A stretch of DNA of 64,000 nucleotides, taken from assembly GCF_030719215.1 (NCBI RefSeq), contig NZ_CP120983.1, positions 5,952,001-6,016,000 on the forward strand. Direction: 5' to 3'. The DNA is from Streptomyces sp. Alt3 (GTDB taxonomy: Bacteria > Actinomycetota > Actinomycetes > Streptomycetales > Streptomycetaceae). The notes beneath the pieces are model-generated. The model worked only from the letters and a program-made list of their open reading frames with translations, searched no databases and was not told where the DNA came from. Made by a program: the position numbers and the translations under genes. Below, in pieces: positions 41,116-49,751 of the stretch. Each line of letters starts with the position of its first letter. The first letter of the stretch is position 1.

Positions 41116-41133
41116 ACTTAGGCTTACCTAAGT
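41116..41133 (-). promoter_or_regulatory. Iron box of heme oxygenase
   Basis: ACTTAGG (41116-41122) and CCTAAGT (41127-41133) form a perfect 7-bp dyad around a 4-bp centre, containing the TTAGG-n4-CCTAA core of DtxR/IdeR sites. It is about 100 bp upstream of the TTG start. Confidence 0.75.
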
Positions 41134-41196
41134 CAACAGGTTCCCGACTGGTTGTCGGTAAAAAGCGCTCCCGGGAGGCGGCCGCCGGGGCGCCCC

Positions 41197-42054
41197 TTAC
41201 GGAAGCGTCAGGATCTCCGCCCCGGTCCCGGTCACCACCAGGGTGTGCTCGAACTGCGCGGTCCGCTTCCGGTCCTTCGTCACCACGGTCCAGCCGTCGT
41301 CCCACATGTCGTAGTCATGGGTCCCGAGCGTCAGCATCGGCTCGATGGTGAACGTCATCCCGGGCTGCATCACGGTCGTCGCGTGCGGGCTGTCGTAGTG
41401 GGGGATGATCAGGCCGGAGTGGAACGACGAATTGATCCCGTGCCCCGTGAAGTCCCGCACCACGCCGTAACCGAACCGCTTCGCGTACGACTCGATGACA
41501 CGGCCGATCACGTTGATCTGCCGTCCGGGCCGCACCGCCTTGATCGCGCGGTTCAGCGACTCCCGGGTGCGCTCGACGAGGAGCCGTGACTCCTCGTCGA
41601 CGTCGCCGCAGAGGTAGGTGGCGTTGTTGTCGCCGTGCACGCCGTCGATGAAGGCGGTGACGTCGAGGTTCACGATGTCGCCGTCCCGCAGCACGGTGGA
41701 GTCCGGGATGCCGTGGCAGATGACCTCGTTGAGCGAGGTGCAGAGCGACTTCGGGAAGCCACGGTAGCCGAGGGTCGACGGGTAGGCCCCGTGGTCGACC
41801 ATGAACTCGTGCGCGACCCGGTCGAGTTCGTCGGTGGTGACCCCCGGGGCGATGTGCTTGGCGGCCTCCTCCATCGCCTGCGCCGCGATGCGGCCCGCGA
41901 TCCGCATGCGTTCCACGGTGTCGGAGTCCTGGATCTCCGGTCCGGTGTACGGCGTCGGCGCGGGCTTCCCCACGTACTCGGGGCGCCGGATCTTTCCGGG
42001 AACGGAACGGACGGGAGTGATCTCCCCTGGTACGAGAAGCGACTGGCCAGACAT
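41197..42054 (-). CDS. map: Methionine aminopeptidase, type I
   Basis: 285 aa. Removes initiator Met from nascent proteins. All metal ligands are visible: Asp in 'NLDVTAFIDGVHGDNNATYLCG' (two Asp), His in 'FTGHGINSSFH', Glu in 'TIEPML' and Glu in 'QFEHTLVV'. An N-terminal extension of about 40 residues with 'IRRPEYVGKPAP' is the SH3-binding-like linker of actinobacterial MetAP1c. ATG 42054 lacks a ribosome site; TAGACT 7 nt upstream (minus strand) suggests leaderless mRNA. Streptomycetes carry other map copies, so this is probably not the only one. Confidence 0.94.
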   Translation of the reverse strand: MSGQSLLVPGEITPVRSVPGKIRRPEYVGKPAPTPYTGPEIQDSDTVERMRIAGRIAAQAMEEAAKHIAPGVTTDELDRVAHEFMVDHGAYPSTLGYRGFPKSLCTSLNEVICHGIPDSTVLRDGDIVNLDVTAFIDGVHGDNNATYLCGDVDEESRLLVERTRESLNRAIKAVRPGRQINVIGRVIESYAKRFGYGVVRDFTGHGINSSFHSGLIIPHYDSPHATTVMQPGMTFTIEPMLTLGTHDYDMWDDGWTVVTKDRKRTAQFEHTLVVTGTGAEILTLP

Positions 42055-42061
42055 GTCAGCG

Positions 42062-42067
42062 AGTCTA
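42062..42067 (-). promoter_or_regulatory. -10 box of map
   Basis: TAGACT on the minus strand ends 7 nt before ATG 42054, the usual distance for leaderless starts in this window. Confidence 0.45.
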
Positions 42068-43648
42068 ACCAGCGTGCTCGGGGCACCATGGCAACGAGGA
42101 AAGGATCCCGCAATGGCCCTGTTCAAGAAGCGCACGGTGGGCAAACCGGGCGAGTGGTACTACTGCCTGGAGCACAAAAAGGTCGAGGAGGGTCCCGAGT
42201 GCCCCGGGAAGGACCGTTTCGGCCCGTACGCCACCCGGGGGGAGGCGCAGCGCGCGATGGACACGGCGCGTGAGCGGAACCTGGAGTGGGAGAACGACCC
42301 GAAGTGGCACGACCGCCAGGACGGGACCACGGACGACGGACGCTAGCCGCCCGGCAGGACCCCGGGCTCCGCGTCGGGCCGGCCCCGCGGGGCCGGCCCC
42401 CGCACCCCGCCTGCGGCTCGCGTCCTCGTCCGTCGCCGAGTCGTACGTGAGCAGCTTCGGCAGCGCCGTGGCCAGCAGCGCCACCGAGGCGACGCACGCC
42501 ACCCCGCCGGACCACACGGCGGAGCGGGTCCCCGTCCAGCCGGCCATCGCACCCGCCCGTACCTGGCCCAGCTGCGGGCCCACGCTGTACGACAGCACCT
42601 CGATCCCGGCCAGCCGCCCCCGCAGCTCGTCCGGGATGGTCTGGTTCCAGATCGTCGACCTGCCGAGACCGCTGAGCATGTCGCCCGCCCCGGCGAGGGC
42701 GAGGCAGACCAGGACCAGCCAGATGTTCTGGAACCATCCGGCCGCCGCGATCGCCAGTCCCCAGCCCGCGGCACCGCCCACGACGAACAGCCCGTGCCGG
42801 CGCACCCGTGAGGTCCAGCCGCTGGTCAGCCCCAGCGCGAGCGAGCCGACCGACCCCGCGGCGTACATCAGGCCCAGGGCCCACTCGGCGTCGAGATCGG
42901 CCGCGAGGAAGGGGAAGACCGCGTTCGGGAAGGCGAAGAACATCGCGGCGAGGTCGACGGCGTACGTCCCGAGCAGCACCGGGCGGCTCCACGCGTAGCG
43001 GGCGCCCTCGGCGATCCCGCGCAGGGACGGCTTCTCGGCGTCGTGGGCGGGTGGCGCCGACGACAGCCGCAGACACAGCAGCACCGAGAGGGCGAACGTC
43101 ACGACGGTGACGCCGTAGGCCGTGGCGTGCCCCGCGTACGCCACCACCACCCCGGCGAGCGAAGGACCCGCGATGGCGCCGACCTGCCACCGCAGCGAGT
43201 TCAGCGCGGCCGCCGCCGTCTGCTGGTCGTGCGGCACGATCCTGGCCATCAGGGAGTCCAGGGCGGGCCGCTGGAGTCCGGCCAGCGCGGACACCCCGGC
43301 GGCCACGACGTACAGGGGCCAGAGCGCGGGTTCCGGGGCGAGCGCGTTGGCCAGCAGCACCACGGCCAGCAGCCCGAGCCCCGCCTCGGTGCCCAGGATG
43401 ACCCGGCGGCGGTCCGCCGAGTCGGCCAGCGCGCCCCCGTACAGCCCGAAGACGACCAGCGGCACGAGTTCCACCGCGCCCATCGCGCCCACGGCGAGCG
43501 GTGAACCGGTGAGGTGCTTGATCTGCAGCGGCAGCGCGATCAGGGCCATGAAGCTGCCGAAGTAGGTCACGAGTCCCTGGATCCACAGCAGCCTGAAGTC
43601 GGCCGAGGAACGCCAGGGGGAGAGGTCGGGCAGCAGGCGGGAGGTCAC
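42065..43648 (-). CDS. MFS transporter with an anomalously extended C-terminus
   Basis: 527 aa as read. Residues 1-430 are a 12-helix MFS protein of the enterobactin-exporter (EntS/MFS_3) type: 'FRLLWIQGLVTYFGSFMALIALPLQI', 'VVFGLYGGALADSADRRRVILG', 'LQRPALDSLMARIVPHDQQTAAAALNSLRWQVGAIAGPSLAGV'. After 'TYDSATDEDASRRRG' the frame runs about 90 residues antisense through the gene at 42113. Removing one base from the C5 run at 42397-42401 would end the protein at TAG 42343, exactly back-to-back with the neighbour's stop. The long tail is therefore probably an indel artefact or a recent mutation. GTG 43648 start. Substrate unknown; siderophore export is possible. Confidence 0.8.
   Translation of the reverse strand: MTSRLLPDLSPWRSSADFRLLWIQGLVTYFGSFMALIALPLQIKHLTGSPLAVGAMGAVELVPLVVFGLYGGALADSADRRRVILGTEAGLGLLAVVLLANALAPEPALWPLYVVAAGVSALAGLQRPALDSLMARIVPHDQQTAAAALNSLRWQVGAIAGPSLAGVVVAYAGHATAYGVTVVTFALSVLLCLRLSSAPPAHDAEKPSLRGIAEGARYAWSRPVLLGTYAVDLAAMFFAFPNAVFPFLAADLDAEWALGLMYAAGSVGSLALGLTSGWTSRVRRHGLFVVGGAAGWGLAIAAAGWFQNIWLVLVCLALAGAGDMLSGLGRSTIWNQTIPDELRGRLAGIEVLSYSVGPQLGQVRAGAMAGWTGTRSAVWSGGVACVASVALLATALPKLLTYDSATDEDASRRRGAGAGPAGPARRGARGPAGRLASVVRGPVLAVVPLRVVLPLQVPLTRRVHRALRLPPGGVRAETVLPGALGTLLDLFVLQAVVPLARFAHRALLEQGHCGILSSLPWCPEHAG
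42113..42346 (+). CDS. Small conserved hypothetical protein
   Basis: 77 aa, highly charged: MALFKKRTVGKPGEWYYCLE, 'HKKVEEGPECPGKDRFGPY', then 'RGEAQRAMDTARERNLEWENDPKWHD'. Two Cys could bind metal; the middle 'DRFGPYATRGEAQRAMDTA' looks like a small strand-helix unit that recurs in SPOR-like peptides. ATG 42113 has GGAAAGGA upstream. It is divergent from map. The whole gene lies antisense within the 3' part of the neighbouring MFS reading frame; its TAG overlaps, in the palindrome CTAG (42343-42346), a minus-strand TAG. Confidence 0.78.
   Translation: MALFKKRTVGKPGEWYYCLEHKKVEEGPECPGKDRFGPYATRGEAQRAMDTARERNLEWENDPKWHDRQDGTTDDGR
42376..42399. terminator. GC palindrome, likely convergent terminator
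   Basis: Perfect 24-nt palindrome, GGGCCGGCCCCG followed by its own reverse complement. It lies just beyond the 42346 stop of the plus-strand gene and within the 3' end of the MFS frame. Confidence 0.6.
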
Positions 43649-43705
43649 GAGGGATCATGGTCCGTCGCCGCACCGGCGGCGGCAAGCGTATTTCCCCGGT
43701 ACCCC

Positions 43706-44308
43706 TCACCAGCGCGGCGGGGGAGGAGCCGTCAGCTGGTCGGCGATCCTGGACAGCCGGTCCCGGAACGACCTCCGGCCCTGCGGTGCGACCGCCACGT
43801 TCTCCCCGGCCGCCGCGCTCACCAGGTGCTGGACGGTGTCCAGGTCGACCTCCCCGTCCTCCGGGACCGTGAGCGCCTCGTGCGCGAGGCCCCGCACCTC
43901 CGTGTCGCCGCCGTCCAGCGACAGCACGGTCGCCCCCGCGCGGCGTGCGTCGTGCACGCGCTCCAGCAGCCCGGCGTCCGGCCGCTCCGGCGCGACCATC
44001 AGCAGCGTCTCGCCACGCCCCGCCGCCTCGATCCTGCCGAGTCCGACGGCCAGGTGCGCGGGATCGTCCGGCTCCACCCGATGGCGTACGAGCGTGGGCC
44101 GCAGTTGCGGCAGGCCCGACCAGGTGGACTCGTCCACCAGGTGCGCGGCCATGTGCCACGGCTCGTAGACCTCGGTCCCCACCAGCAGCAGCCCGCCGCC
44201 CCGGGGGACGACCGACGACCGCAGGGTCCGGGCGAACCCACGGGCCGCCGTGGGCCACTCGGTACCGGCCAGGACTTCGCGCAGCAACGCGACACGCACA
44301 GCATCCAT
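43706..44308 (-). CDS. Conserved hypothetical protein, SIS-fold-like
   Basis: 200 aa. No clear named family. The order of strands and helices ('GGLLLVGTEVYEP', 'GRGETLLMVAPERPDAGLLERVHDARRAGATVLSLDGGD', 'LAHEALTVPEDGEVDLDTVQHLVSAAAG') resembles half of a sugar-isomerase (SIS) domain, in which a phospho-sugar is bound and sensed. The catalytic Ser/Thr loop is not obvious. ATG 44308 start. It follows an MFS gene on the same strand (57 bp) and is divergent from the F420 reductase. Confidence 0.72.
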   Translation of the reverse strand: MDAVRVALLREVLAGTEWPTAARGFARTLRSSVVPRGGGLLLVGTEVYEPWHMAAHLVDESTWSGLPQLRPTLVRHRVEPDDPAHLAVGLGRIEAAGRGETLLMVAPERPDAGLLERVHDARRAGATVLSLDGGDTEVRGLAHEALTVPEDGEVDLDTVQHLVSAAAGENVAVAPQGRRSFRDRLSRIADQLTAPPPPRW

Positions 44309-44494
44309 GGCCCGGCATCATGCCCCCGGCCCTCCACCCGCGGCTGCCCGAACGCGGCAGTTCACCCGTACGGGAACCGCCGGGACGCGGCACCGCCGCT
44401 CCCGGCCGCCGCTGTCACGACGACGCCGTGACGGATGTCGCAGAGCGACGCAGGTGCCGGAACGCCCTCCCTACCTCGCAGTAGGGTCGGCGCC

Positions 44495-45205
44495 ATGACA
44501 ACGAATGACAGTGGAAGCGCCCCCAAGCCCCCCGCCAAGGACCCCTGGGACCTCCCCGACGTGTCCGGGCTGACCGTCGGCGTACTCGGCGGTACCGGCC
44601 CCCAGGGCCGAGGTCTCGCCTACCGCTTCGCCCGCGCCGGGCAGAAGGTCGTCATCGGCTCCCGCGCCGCCGACCGGGCCGAGGCCGCCGCCGCCGAACT
44701 GGGCCACGGAGTCGAGGGCGCGGACAACGCCGAGTGCGCGCGCCGCAGCGACATCGTGATCGTCGCCGTGCCGTGGGACGGCCACGCCAAGACGCTCGAG
44801 TCCCTGCGCGAGGAGCTCGCCGGGAAGCTCGTCGTGGACTGCGTCAACCCGCTCGGCTTCGACAAGAAGGGCGCCTACGCCCTGAAGCCCGAGGAGGGCA
44901 GCGCCGCCGAGCAGGCCGCCGCCCTGCTGCCCGACTCCCGGGTCACCGCGGCCTTCCACCACCTCTCGGCGGTGCTCCTCCAGGACGAGGCCATCGAGGA
45001 GATCGACACCGACGTCATGGTGCTGGGCGAGGCGCGCGCCGACACCGACACCGTGCAGGCGCTCGCGAGCCGCATCCCCGGCATGCGTGGCGTCTTCGCC
45101 GGCCGTCTGCGCAACGCGCACCAGGTCGAGTCCCTGGTGGCGAACCTGATCTCCGTCAACCGCCGCTACAAGGCACACGCGGGGCTGCGCACCACCGACG
45201 TGTGA
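44495..45205 (+). CDS. npdG: NADPH-dependent F420 reductase
   Basis: 236 aa. Passes hydride between NADPH and coenzyme F420. The Rossmann motif is VGVLGGTGPQGRGLA (about 28-42) with 'VIGSRAADRAEAAA' for NADP phosphate; 'IVIVAVPWDGHAKTL', 'VDCVNPLGFDKKG' and 'AAFHHLSAVLL' are conserved in Fno/NpdG. A short disordered N-terminus precedes it. ATG 44495 is preceded by TAGGGT (44482-44487) with 7 nt between, so leaderless. Streptomyces use F420H2 in antibiotic and reductive metabolism. Confidence 0.9.
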   Translation: MTTNDSGSAPKPPAKDPWDLPDVSGLTVGVLGGTGPQGRGLAYRFARAGQKVVIGSRAADRAEAAAAELGHGVEGADNAECARRSDIVIVAVPWDGHAKTLESLREELAGKLVVDCVNPLGFDKKGAYALKPEEGSAAEQAAALLPDSRVTAAFHHLSAVLLQDEAIEEIDTDVMVLGEARADTDTVQALASRIPGMRGVFAGRLRNAHQVESLVANLISVNRRYKAHAGLRTTDV

Positions 45206-45285
45206 GCCCGTGCAGGGAGCCGAATCGGGCATGAGGGACACTGGACGGGACCGCGCACCATCCCCGGACAGGAGCACCAGCCCTC

Positions 45286-45468
45286 ATGCCCCGCCTCGCT
45301 CTCTACTCCCTGGCCGTCTGCGTCCTCGCCGTCGTCGCGGCCGTGGTCGCCTTCGTCCAGGGCAGCTTCCTCGGCATCGTCTGGGTGCTGCTGGCCGGCC
45401 TCTCCTCGAACATGGCGTGGTTCTACGTGCGCAGGCACCGCGCGGAGTCCCGCGCCGACGCCGCCTGA
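45286..45468 (+). CDS. Small membrane protein
   Basis: 60 aa. Two hydrophobic helices, 'LYSLAVCVLAVVAAVVAFVQG' and 'FLGIVWVLLAGLSSNMAWF', followed by a basic tail YVRRHRAESR that should lie in the cytoplasm. ATG 45286 has GGAG about 10 nt upstream. No homologue is recognised; the coherent codon use and clean topology support a real gene. It follows the F420 reductase by 80 bp and converges with the site-2 protease. Confidence 0.65.
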   Translation: MPRLALYSLAVCVLAVVAAVVAFVQGSFLGIVWVLLAGLSSNMAWFYVRRHRAESRADAA

Positions 45469-45506
45469 GGGCCGGCCCGCACCCCGGTCCGACCCGGGCG
45501 GGAGAC

Positions 45507-46319
45507 CTAACGGATCAGCGCGCAGCCCGGGTCCTGGTCGCCGAACCACTCCTGCCAGAAGCGGTAGGTGTCGAGCCCGCAGTACGTCTCGACCTCGCTG
45601 ACGCCCAGGCCCCGCAGCAGCGCGTCCACCGCGTCGAAGAAGACCCCGTTGAGCTCCGGGATCCAGAGCAGCGCGAAGACCGCGATCAGCCCGAAGGGCG
45701 CGAACGGCTCCACCTGGCGCCGGACCTTGTACGAGAGCCACGGCTCGATCACGCCGTACCCGTCGAGACCCGGGACCGGCAGGAAGTTCAGGATCGCCGC
45801 CGTCACCTGGAGCAGGGCGAGGAAGGCCAGCGCGAGCCGGAAGGGCATCGGGACGCCGTCCAGGGCGCCCAGCCAGAACGGGGCCGTGCAGACGACGGCG
45901 AACAGCACGTTCGTCAGGGGGCCGGCCGCCGAGATCAGGCTGTGCTTCCAGCGTCCGCTGATGCGGCCCCGCTCGATGTAGACCGCCCCGCCCGGCAGAC
46001 CGATGCCGCCCATGATCACGAACAGGACCGGCAGCACGATGCTCAGCAGAGCATGGGTGTACTTGAGGGGGTTGAGCGTCAGATAGCCCTTCGCCCCGAT
46101 CGAGATGTCACCGCTGTGCAGCGCGGTGCGCGCGTGCGCGTACTCGTGGAGGCAGAGCGAGACGATCCAGGCCGCGGTGACGAAGAGGAAGACCGCGAAA
46201 CCGGTCTGCTCGGCGAAGTCCGTCCACACCGCCCAGCCCGATACGGCCATGACGGCGAAGATCCCGAGGAAGATCGGGCTGACCCGCCGGTCGCTGGGTC
46301 GGCGGAACGCGGTGGTCAT
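45507..46319 (-). CDS. Site-2 protease family zinc metalloprotease (M50)
   Basis: 270 aa intramembrane protease with about six helices. Zinc motif HEYAH (58-62) in helix 2 and the second ligand motif 'NFLPVPGLDGYG' (NxxPxxxLDG) are both intact. This is the compact branch without PDZ or CBS domains, which often cleaves membrane-bound regulators; the target is unknown. ATG 46319 has AGGAG 8 nt upstream. It is divergent from the SARP regulator gene. Confidence 0.9.
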   Translation of the reverse strand: MTTAFRRPSDRRVSPIFLGIFAVMAVSGWAVWTDFAEQTGFAVFLFVTAAWIVSLCLHEYAHARTALHSGDISIGAKGYLTLNPLKYTHALLSIVLPVLFVIMGGIGLPGGAVYIERGRISGRWKHSLISAAGPLTNVLFAVVCTAPFWLGALDGVPMPFRLALAFLALLQVTAAILNFLPVPGLDGYGVIEPWLSYKVRRQVEPFAPFGLIAVFALLWIPELNGVFFDAVDALLRGLGVSEVETYCGLDTYRFWQEWFGDQDPGCALIR

Positions 46320-46445
46320 CGGCGGCACTCCTGAGGGCTTCTGGACGGCGACGTGAGCCCCCGAGCGTACGGGTGACAGGGCGGGAACGTCTCACAGGAG
46401 GGTGGTAGTTCCCCGCGGGGCGGGGCGGTCACGGACAATGGGCCC

Positions 46446-49400
46446 GTGCACTACGGCATCCTCGGCACCACCCGCGCCCTTCGCCCCGACGGCACGGCCG
46501 TCGCCCTCGGCGGGGCGCGGCTGCGCGCCCTGCTCACCGTGCTCGCCCTGAGCCCGGGGCGTACCGTCCCGGCGGGGTCGCTCATCGACGAGGTGTGGGA
46601 CGGCGACCCGCCCGCCGACGCCCCCGGAGCCCTTCAGGCGCTCGTCGGCCGTCTCAGGCGCGCGATCGGCCGGGACGCGGTCGAGTCCGTCACGAGCGGC
46701 TACCGTCTCGCCGCCGACCCCGACGCCGTCGACCTGCACCGTTTCGAGCGGCTCGCGGGGGAGGGCGCCAGGGCGCTGGATGACGGCGACGCGCCGAAGG
46801 CGGCCACGGTCCTCGACGAGGCACTCGCCCTCTGGCGTGGACCCGCCCTCGCCGACCTGCCGGACCGCGCCGTGGCGGCGGCCCGCTGGGAGGCCAGGCG
46901 TCTGGACGCCCGCCGGACCCGGATCGAGGCCCTCCTCGCGCAGGACCGTGCCGACGACACCCTGCCCGAACTCGCCGGGCTCTGCGCCGACCACCCCCTC
47001 GACGAACCGCTGCAGGCACTCCGCGTCCGGGCGCTGCGGGACGCCGGACGCACCGCGCAGGCCCTCGCCGCCTACGACGAGGTGCGGACCCTGCTCGCCG
47101 ACCGGCTCGGCACCGACCCGGGACCCGCCCTGCGTGCCCTGTACGAAGGGCTGCTGCACCAGGACCCGCCCGCCCCGGCCCCCGCACCCGCCGCCGTCCC
47201 CGCGCGGCGGGGCAACCTGAGGGCCAGGCTCACCAGCTTCGTAGGACGTGAGTCGGACCTCGCCGACCTCGGCCAGGACCTGGCCACGGCACGGCTGGTC
47301 ACCCTCCTCGGCCCCGGCGGCGCGGGCAAGACCAGGCTGTCCCAGGAGGCGGCCGAGCGGGACTCCGCCGCCTGGCCGGACGGGGTGTGGCTGGCGGAAC
47401 TCGCCCCGGTCGACGACCCGGAAGCGGTGCCGGAGGCCGTACTCACCGCGCTCGGCGGGCGTGAGACCGTGCTGCGGGGGGCCGGCGCGGAAGAGCTCCG
47501 AGCGGCCGAACGGGGCGCGGGCGAACCGCTCGCCCGGCTCACCGAACACTGCTCCGGGCGCCGCATGCTGCTGCTCCTGGACAACTGCGAACATCTCGTC
47601 GAGGCGGCCGCGGCCCTCGCCGACCACCTGCTGGCCCGCTGCCCGGGGCTCACCGTCCTCGCGACCAGCCGTGAACCCCTCGGCGTACCCGGGGAGTTCG
47701 TCCGGCCGGTCGACCCGCTGCCCGACCCGATGGCGCTGCGTCTGCTCGCCGACCGGGGGGCCGCGGCGCTGCCCGGCTTCCGGGTCGACGCGGACGAGGG
47801 GACGGCCGCGGCCTGCGCCGAGATCTGCCACCGTCTCGACGGGCTCCCGCTCGCGATCGAGCTCGCCGCGGCCCGGCTGCGCATGCTCACCCCCCGTCAG
47901 ATCGCCGACCGTCTCGACGACCGCTTCCGCCTCCTGACCAGTGGCAGCCGCACCGTACTGCCGCGCCAGCAGACCCTGCGGGCGGTCGTCGACTGGTCCT
48001 GGGACCTCCTGGACGAGGACGAACGCACCGCTCTGCGCAGGCTGTCGGTCTTCTCCGGCGGCTGCACCCTCGCCGCCGCCGAGGCGATCTGCGCGGACCT
48101 GCCGAGCGGCGCGTACGGCGTCGCCGCCGCCCTCGGTTCGCTCGTCGACAAGTCCCTCGTCGTCGCTGCCCCCGCGGCCGACTCGGCGATGCGCTACCGC
48201 CTCCTGGAGACGGTCGGCGAGTACGCCGCCGAACGGCTCGACGAGGCGGGGGAGCGGGCGGTCGTCGAGCGGCGGCACCTCACGTTCTACCGGGAGCTGG
48301 CCCGCACCACCGACCCCGAACTCCGGGGCGCCGGACAGCTCGTCGCGCTCGACCTGTTCCAGCGGGAGTACGAGAACCTGCGCACCGCCCTCCGGCACGC
48401 CGTCGCCGCCCGCGACGAGCAGGAGTCACTCAGCATGGTGCTCTCGCTCGCCTGGTACTGGCAGATGCGCGATCTGCGCAGCGACGCCCTGCAGTGGTCC
48501 GAAGCCGCCGCCGCGCTCGGCCCCGACCCCTTCACCGTGCCCGTGACTCCGGCGCCCTCCCTCACCGAACGCTGCACCGACGTGCCGCCGCCGCTTGGCC
48601 CGGAAATGCTCCAGGAGGCGAGGCGCCAGGTGGCGCTGGTCCGGATGGCCAGCCTGGACCACGCGATGGACATCTGGGCGAACGAGACCGGCATGGCGCG
48701 GCTGCGGACCATCGCCGCCACCTACCGGCCGGGTCAGCCGCAGACCTGCCGCAGCCCGGGCTCGCTCTGGCTCTTCGCCGTCGTGCTCACCGGGGAGACC
48801 TCGGACCTGCGGGGACTGCTGGACGAGTCGGTCCGCGCCGCACGGGAGCTCGGACACGACTGGGATCTGGCCGCCGCGCTCCAGACACGCGCCAACGTGC
48901 TGGCCAACCGGCCCGACTGGGCGGTCGCGGCTCTCGCGGACTCCGACGAGAGCCTGGAGATCGTCCGGCGTCTCGGCGACGACTGGGGTGCGGCGGAGGC
49001 ACTCTCCTCACGCGGCGAGGCCCACGAGAAGAGGGGCGACCACAGCCGGGCGGCCGAGGACTACCTGGCGGCGATCGGGCACGCGGAGAGGCTCGGCGCC
49101 CGGGCACAGGTGCTGGTCCTGCGCACCCGGTACGCCTCGGCACTGATCGAGATCGGCCGTGGCGCGGAGGGCGAGGTGATCCTTCGGGAGGTGCTCGTCG
49201 AGGGACGGCACGTCGGGCACGAGGGCACGGCGTTCGCCCGGTTCTTCCTGGCCATGTGGCTGGGCAGGTCCGGCCGTACCGTCGAGGCGCGCGAGCAGCT
49301 CGCCGTGCTGTACGACGACTTCAGGGCCGCCTCCATCGGTGTCTTCGAAGCGTTCGTGCTGGGCGGGATGGCATGGCTGGACAACCAGGAGGGGCTGTAC

Positions 49401-49748
49401 GCGGACGCCCTGGCCCGGGGCCGCGAGGCGCTGGCGCAGGCCGACGACCGGTTGTCGCAGATGGTGGCGCCGCAGATGCACCTGCTCCACCTGGTGACCG
49501 TGGCACGGGCGCTCGGCGGACTCGGCGGGGAGCACCGGGCCACCCTGGCGGCGCGGCTGCTGGCCGCCGGACAGGCGCTGCTGCCGGACGGGCACGTGCC
49601 GACGCCGATGGAGCGGGACGACTACGCCGCGGCCGAGGAACTCGCCCGCGGCATCCTCGGTGACGCCGCCTACAGGACGGCGTACGCCGAGGGCGCCGGC
49701 CTCTCCCAGGAGGAGGTCACCGCCCTCGTCGAAGCGCACCGGGAGTGA
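46446..49748 (+). CDS. SARP/AfsR-type regulator with NB-ARC-like ATPase and TPR
   Basis: 1100 aa. Residues 1-95 are an OmpR-type winged helix (RALLTVLALSPGRTVPAGSL, then LIDEVWDGDPPADAPGALQALVGRLRRAIG split over the recognition region), 95-245 the bacterial transcriptional activation domain ('VDLHRFERLAGEGARALDDGD'), about 275-560 an AAA/NB-ARC ATPase with Walker A GPGGAGKT (289-296) and Walker B LLLLDNCEH, and the rest tetratricopeptide-like repeats. This is the large AfsR architecture, activating secondary metabolism or export genes. GTG 46446 follows GACAAT (46434-46439) by 6 nt, so probably leaderless. It converges on a drrAB-type exporter whose promoter bears 11-bp repeats. Confidence 0.92.
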   Translation: MHYGILGTTRALRPDGTAVALGGARLRALLTVLALSPGRTVPAGSLIDEVWDGDPPADAPGALQALVGRLRRAIGRDAVESVTSGYRLAADPDAVDLHRFERLAGEGARALDDGDAPKAATVLDEALALWRGPALADLPDRAVAAARWEARRLDARRTRIEALLAQDRADDTLPELAGLCADHPLDEPLQALRVRALRDAGRTAQALAAYDEVRTLLADRLGTDPGPALRALYEGLLHQDPPAPAPAPAAVPARRGNLRARLTSFVGRESDLADLGQDLATARLVTLLGPGGAGKTRLSQEAAERDSAAWPDGVWLAELAPVDDPEAVPEAVLTALGGRETVLRGAGAEELRAAERGAGEPLARLTEHCSGRRMLLLLDNCEHLVEAAAALADHLLARCPGLTVLATSREPLGVPGEFVRPVDPLPDPMALRLLADRGAAALPGFRVDADEGTAAACAEICHRLDGLPLAIELAAARLRMLTPRQIADRLDDRFRLLTSGSRTVLPRQQTLRAVVDWSWDLLDEDERTALRRLSVFSGGCTLAAAEAICADLPSGAYGVAAALGSLVDKSLVVAAPAADSAMRYRLLETVGEYAAERLDEAGERAVVERRHLTFYRELARTTDPELRGAGQLVALDLFQREYENLRTALRHAVAARDEQESLSMVLSLAWYWQMRDLRSDALQWSEAAAALGPDPFTVPVTPAPSLTERCTDVPPPLGPEMLQEARRQVALVRMASLDHAMDIWANETGMARLRTIAATYRPGQPQTCRSPGSLWLFAVVLTGETSDLRGLLDESVRAARELGHDWDLAAALQTRANVLANRPDWAVAALADSDESLEIVRRLGDDWGAAEALSSRGEAHEKRGDHSRAAEDYLAAIGHAERLGARAQVLVLRTRYASALIEIGRGAEGEVILREVLVEGRHVGHEGTAFARFFLAMWLGRSGRTVEAREQLAVLYDDFRAASIGVFEAFVLGGMAWLDNQEGLYADALARGREALAQADDRLSQMVAPQMHLLHLVTVARALGGLGGEHRATLAARLLAAGQALLPDGHVPTPMERDDYAAAEELARGILGDAAYRTAYAEGAGLSQEEVTALVEAHRE

Positions 49749-49751
49749 GCG

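Noticed and set aside
46392..48398. Minus-strand open frame of about 670 codons antisense to the SARP gene
   Set aside because: Composition is that of a shadow frame, with no domain, and the plus strand carries clear Walker and TPR features.
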